From: Bacillota bacterium
GTDB lineage: Bacteria > Bacillota_I > Bacilli_A > RFN20 > CAG-826
NCBI GenBank assembly: GCA_003501485.1
Contig: DNPJ01000024.1
Coordinates: 1 to 7,391, forward strand
Length of the DNA: 7,391 nt
Direction of reading: 5' to 3'
Shown piece by piece: positions 6,142 to 7,391 of this stretch. The translations under genes were made by a program, and so were the position numbers. How positions within the stretch are numbered: position 1 is the first letter of the stretch; every line of letters begins with the position of its first letter. The notes below the pieces were generated by a model, which saw only the letters and a program-made list of their open reading frames with translations, ran no database searches and was not told the origin of the DNA.

Positions 6142-7161
6142 TTAATTTAAACCATTTGGGTTTTTCTTTTGATAATTCCACGAATCACGACAGCAATCCA
6201 CAATGTTATGTTTTGCAATAAAACCAATTTCGTTTTTTGCTTTTGTAGCGTCAGCATAACAAACCGCTATATCGCCAGGTCTCCTTGGAGCAAAAACATA
6301 TGGAATATCAATATTGTTTGCCTTCATAAAGGCATTAACAAGTTCAAGAACACTAGTTCCCACACTTGTACCTAAATTATAAACTACAAGTCCTGGATTT
6401 TCTTCTAATTTTCTTAAAGCTAATAAATGACCATGTGCAAGATCAACAACGTGAATATAATCTCTAACGCATGTTCCATCTTTTGTATCGTAATCGTTTC
6501 CGAATATTCTTAACATTGGTAATTTCCCACACGCCACTTGTGTTATATAAGGCATCAAATTATTTGGAATTCCTCTTGGATCTTCACCTATTAAGCCAGA
6601 TTTATGTGCTCCGATAGGATTGAAATAGCGCAATATCGCAATATTAAATGACTTATCTTCTTTGTAAAGAACATTCAACATTTCTTCAATTTTAACCTTA
6701 GTTTCGGCATATGGATTAGTTACTTCCCCAATTGGATCTGTTTCTTTGATAGGAACTCTTTTTGGAGATCCGTACACAGTAGCGCTAGAAGAAAAAATGA
6801 TATTTTTAACATTATATTTTTTCATCACATTTAAAAGCGTAATAGTGCTTCCGATGTTGTTATCATAATAAAGTTGGGGTTTTTCAACGGACTCGCCAAC
6901 TGCTTTTAAACCAGCAAAATGAATTACACTTCCAATATTATTACTAGCAAAAACTTTATCCAAATTTTCTTCATCGCGAACATCGACTTGATAAAAAATA
7001 GGACGAATACCGCATATTTTTTCAATGCGATTTAAAACTTCTAATTTGCTATTGCACAAATTGTCAACGATGACTGGATTAAAACCATTTTCAATTAATT
7101 CAATAACAGTATGTGACCCAATATAACCAAGACCACCAGTAACTAAAATATTTTTATTCAT
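6142..7161 (-). CDS. galE: UDP-glucose 4-epimerase
   Basis: GalE interconverts UDP-glucose and UDP-galactose in the cytoplasm using tightly bound NAD. It serves galactose use and supplies UDP-galactose for glycolipids and polysaccharides. At 339 residues it has the usual length. It has the NAD-binding GGLGYIG (9-15), SSSATVYG (124-131) with the catalytic serine, and the Tyr151-x-x-x-Lys155 pair in NPYAETK. RYFNPIGAH (178-186), DGTCVRDYIHVVDLA (228-242) and RRPGDIA (293-299) complete the family signature. No key residue is missing. Its ATG is 2 nt after the gatB stop codon. Its ribosome site GAGG (7167-7170) lies in the last two sense codons of gatB, 5 nt from the start, so the two genes are probably translated together. 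The hydrolase follows after 11 nt. Some relatives also act on N-acetylated UDP-sugars, which the sequence here does not settle. Confidence 0.97.
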   Translation of the reverse strand: MNKNILVTGGLGYIGSHTVIELIENGFNPVIVDNLCNSKLEVLNRIEKICGIRPIFYQVDVRDEENLDKVFASNNIGSVIHFAGLKAVGESVEKPQLYYDNNIGSTITLLNVMKKYNVKNIIFSSSATVYGSPKRVPIKETDPIGEVTNPYAETKVKIEEMLNVLYKEDKSFNIAILRYFNPIGAHKSGLIGEDPRGIPNNLMPYITQVACGKLPMLRIFGNDYDTKDGTCVRDYIHVVDLAHGHLLALRKLEENPGLVVYNLGTSVGTSVLELVNAFMKANNIDIPYVFAPRRPGDIAVCYADATKAKNEIGFIAKHNIVDCCRDSWNYQKKNPNGLN

Positions 7162-7163
7162 AA

Positions 7164-7391
7164 TTACCTCTTTTGAAGTTCTTTCAATAATAACTCGTTG
7201 GTGAGTTTAGGATTAACTTTTCCTTGTGATTTTTTCATTACTTGTCCTACAAGGAAACCAAGCGCTCTTCCTTTTCCTTCTTTATAATCAATAATTGCTT
7301 GAGGATTTTCTTCTAAAACTTTATTAATAATATCGATAACAAAAGTTTCGTCGGAAACCTGAGACGCTATACCTAAGGCTTCTTTTGCAAC
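7164..7391 (-). CDS. gatB: Aspartyl/glutamyl-tRNA(Asn/Gln) amidotransferase subunit B, C-terminal part (cut by window edge)
   Basis: GatB binds misacylated Glu-tRNA(Gln) or Asp-tRNA(Asn) and, with GatA and GatC, converts it to the amide form. Only the last 75 residues are in the window. They form the helical C-terminal tRNA-binding domain shared with YqeY. The diagnostic stretch is GRALGFLVGQVMKKSQGKVN (residues 41-60 of the fragment), followed by PKLTNELLLKEL near the end. YqeY is a possible alternative, but the NPKLTNELLLKEL ending fits GatB better. The frame is open to the window edge and stops at TAA 7166-7164. It is immediately followed by galE (2-nt gap), so the rest of a gatCAB-type operon probably lies upstream, beyond the window. 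Confidence 0.9.
   Translation of the reverse strand, partial: VAKEALGIASQVSDETFVIDIINKVLEENPQAIIDYKEGKGRALGFLVGQVMKKSQGKVNPKLTNELLLKELQKR

Noticed and set aside
6131..6181. Longer hydrolase starting at ATG 6181, overlapping galE by 40 nt
   Set aside because: The strong AAGGAGG at 6136-6142 points to ATG 6130. The extra 17 basic residues are the out-of-frame reading of the galE C-terminus.
6169..6375. Plus-strand open frame of 68 codons
   Set aside because: It is antisense to the conserved C-terminal part of galE.

Overview
The window is strongly AT-rich, densely packed bacterial chromosome with good Shine-Dalgarno sites of the AGGAGG type. Every complete gene ends in TAA, and tryptophan is written TGG in the conserved proteins I checked. 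Together this suggests a low-GC Gram-positive lineage (Bacillota/Bacilli or a Mycoplasmatota-related gut or host-associated group). I cannot place it more precisely. I see no tRNA, rRNA, CRISPR array, phage or insertion-sequence signature.

Layout. (1) The left edge, minus strand, holds the N-terminal third of glycerol-3-phosphate dehydrogenase (gpsA). Directly upstream lies a 145-residue protein with two predicted membrane helices and no recognised family. (2) A 131-bp divergent intergenic region (838-968) has a good minus-strand promoter candidate, a small inverted repeat at its predicted transcription start, and a weaker plus-strand promoter. (3) The plus strand carries a complete phosphoglucomutase/phosphomannomutase and, 4 nt later, a 131-residue membrane protein. 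This unit ends at a hairpin that serves both strands (3083-3109). (4) The minus strand carries a DUF3737-like beta-helix protein overlapping by 14 nt with a MalY/PatB-type PLP enzyme, with its own promoter candidate at 5122-5156. (5) The minus strand also carries the end of gatB, then galE, then an alpha/beta hydrolase, tightly packed and closed by a clear rho-independent terminator at 5160-5187.

How they fit together. Phosphoglucomutase (glucose-6-P to glucose-1-P) and GalE (UDP-glucose to UDP-galactose) are two steps of the same nucleotide-sugar route. GpsA feeds glycerol-3-phosphate to membrane lipid synthesis, and the hydrolase belongs to a group rich in lysophospholipases and monoacylglycerol lipases. 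An envelope or glycolipid theme is therefore possible, but this is inference from neighbours only.

The least ordinary part is the DUF3737/MalY pair. It joins a solenoid of about eleven coils with a near-constant 19-residue period to a PLP enzyme that has no visible ribosome binding site of its own. I did not find a clear new defence, mobile or RNA system; most of the window is ordinary housekeeping sequence.
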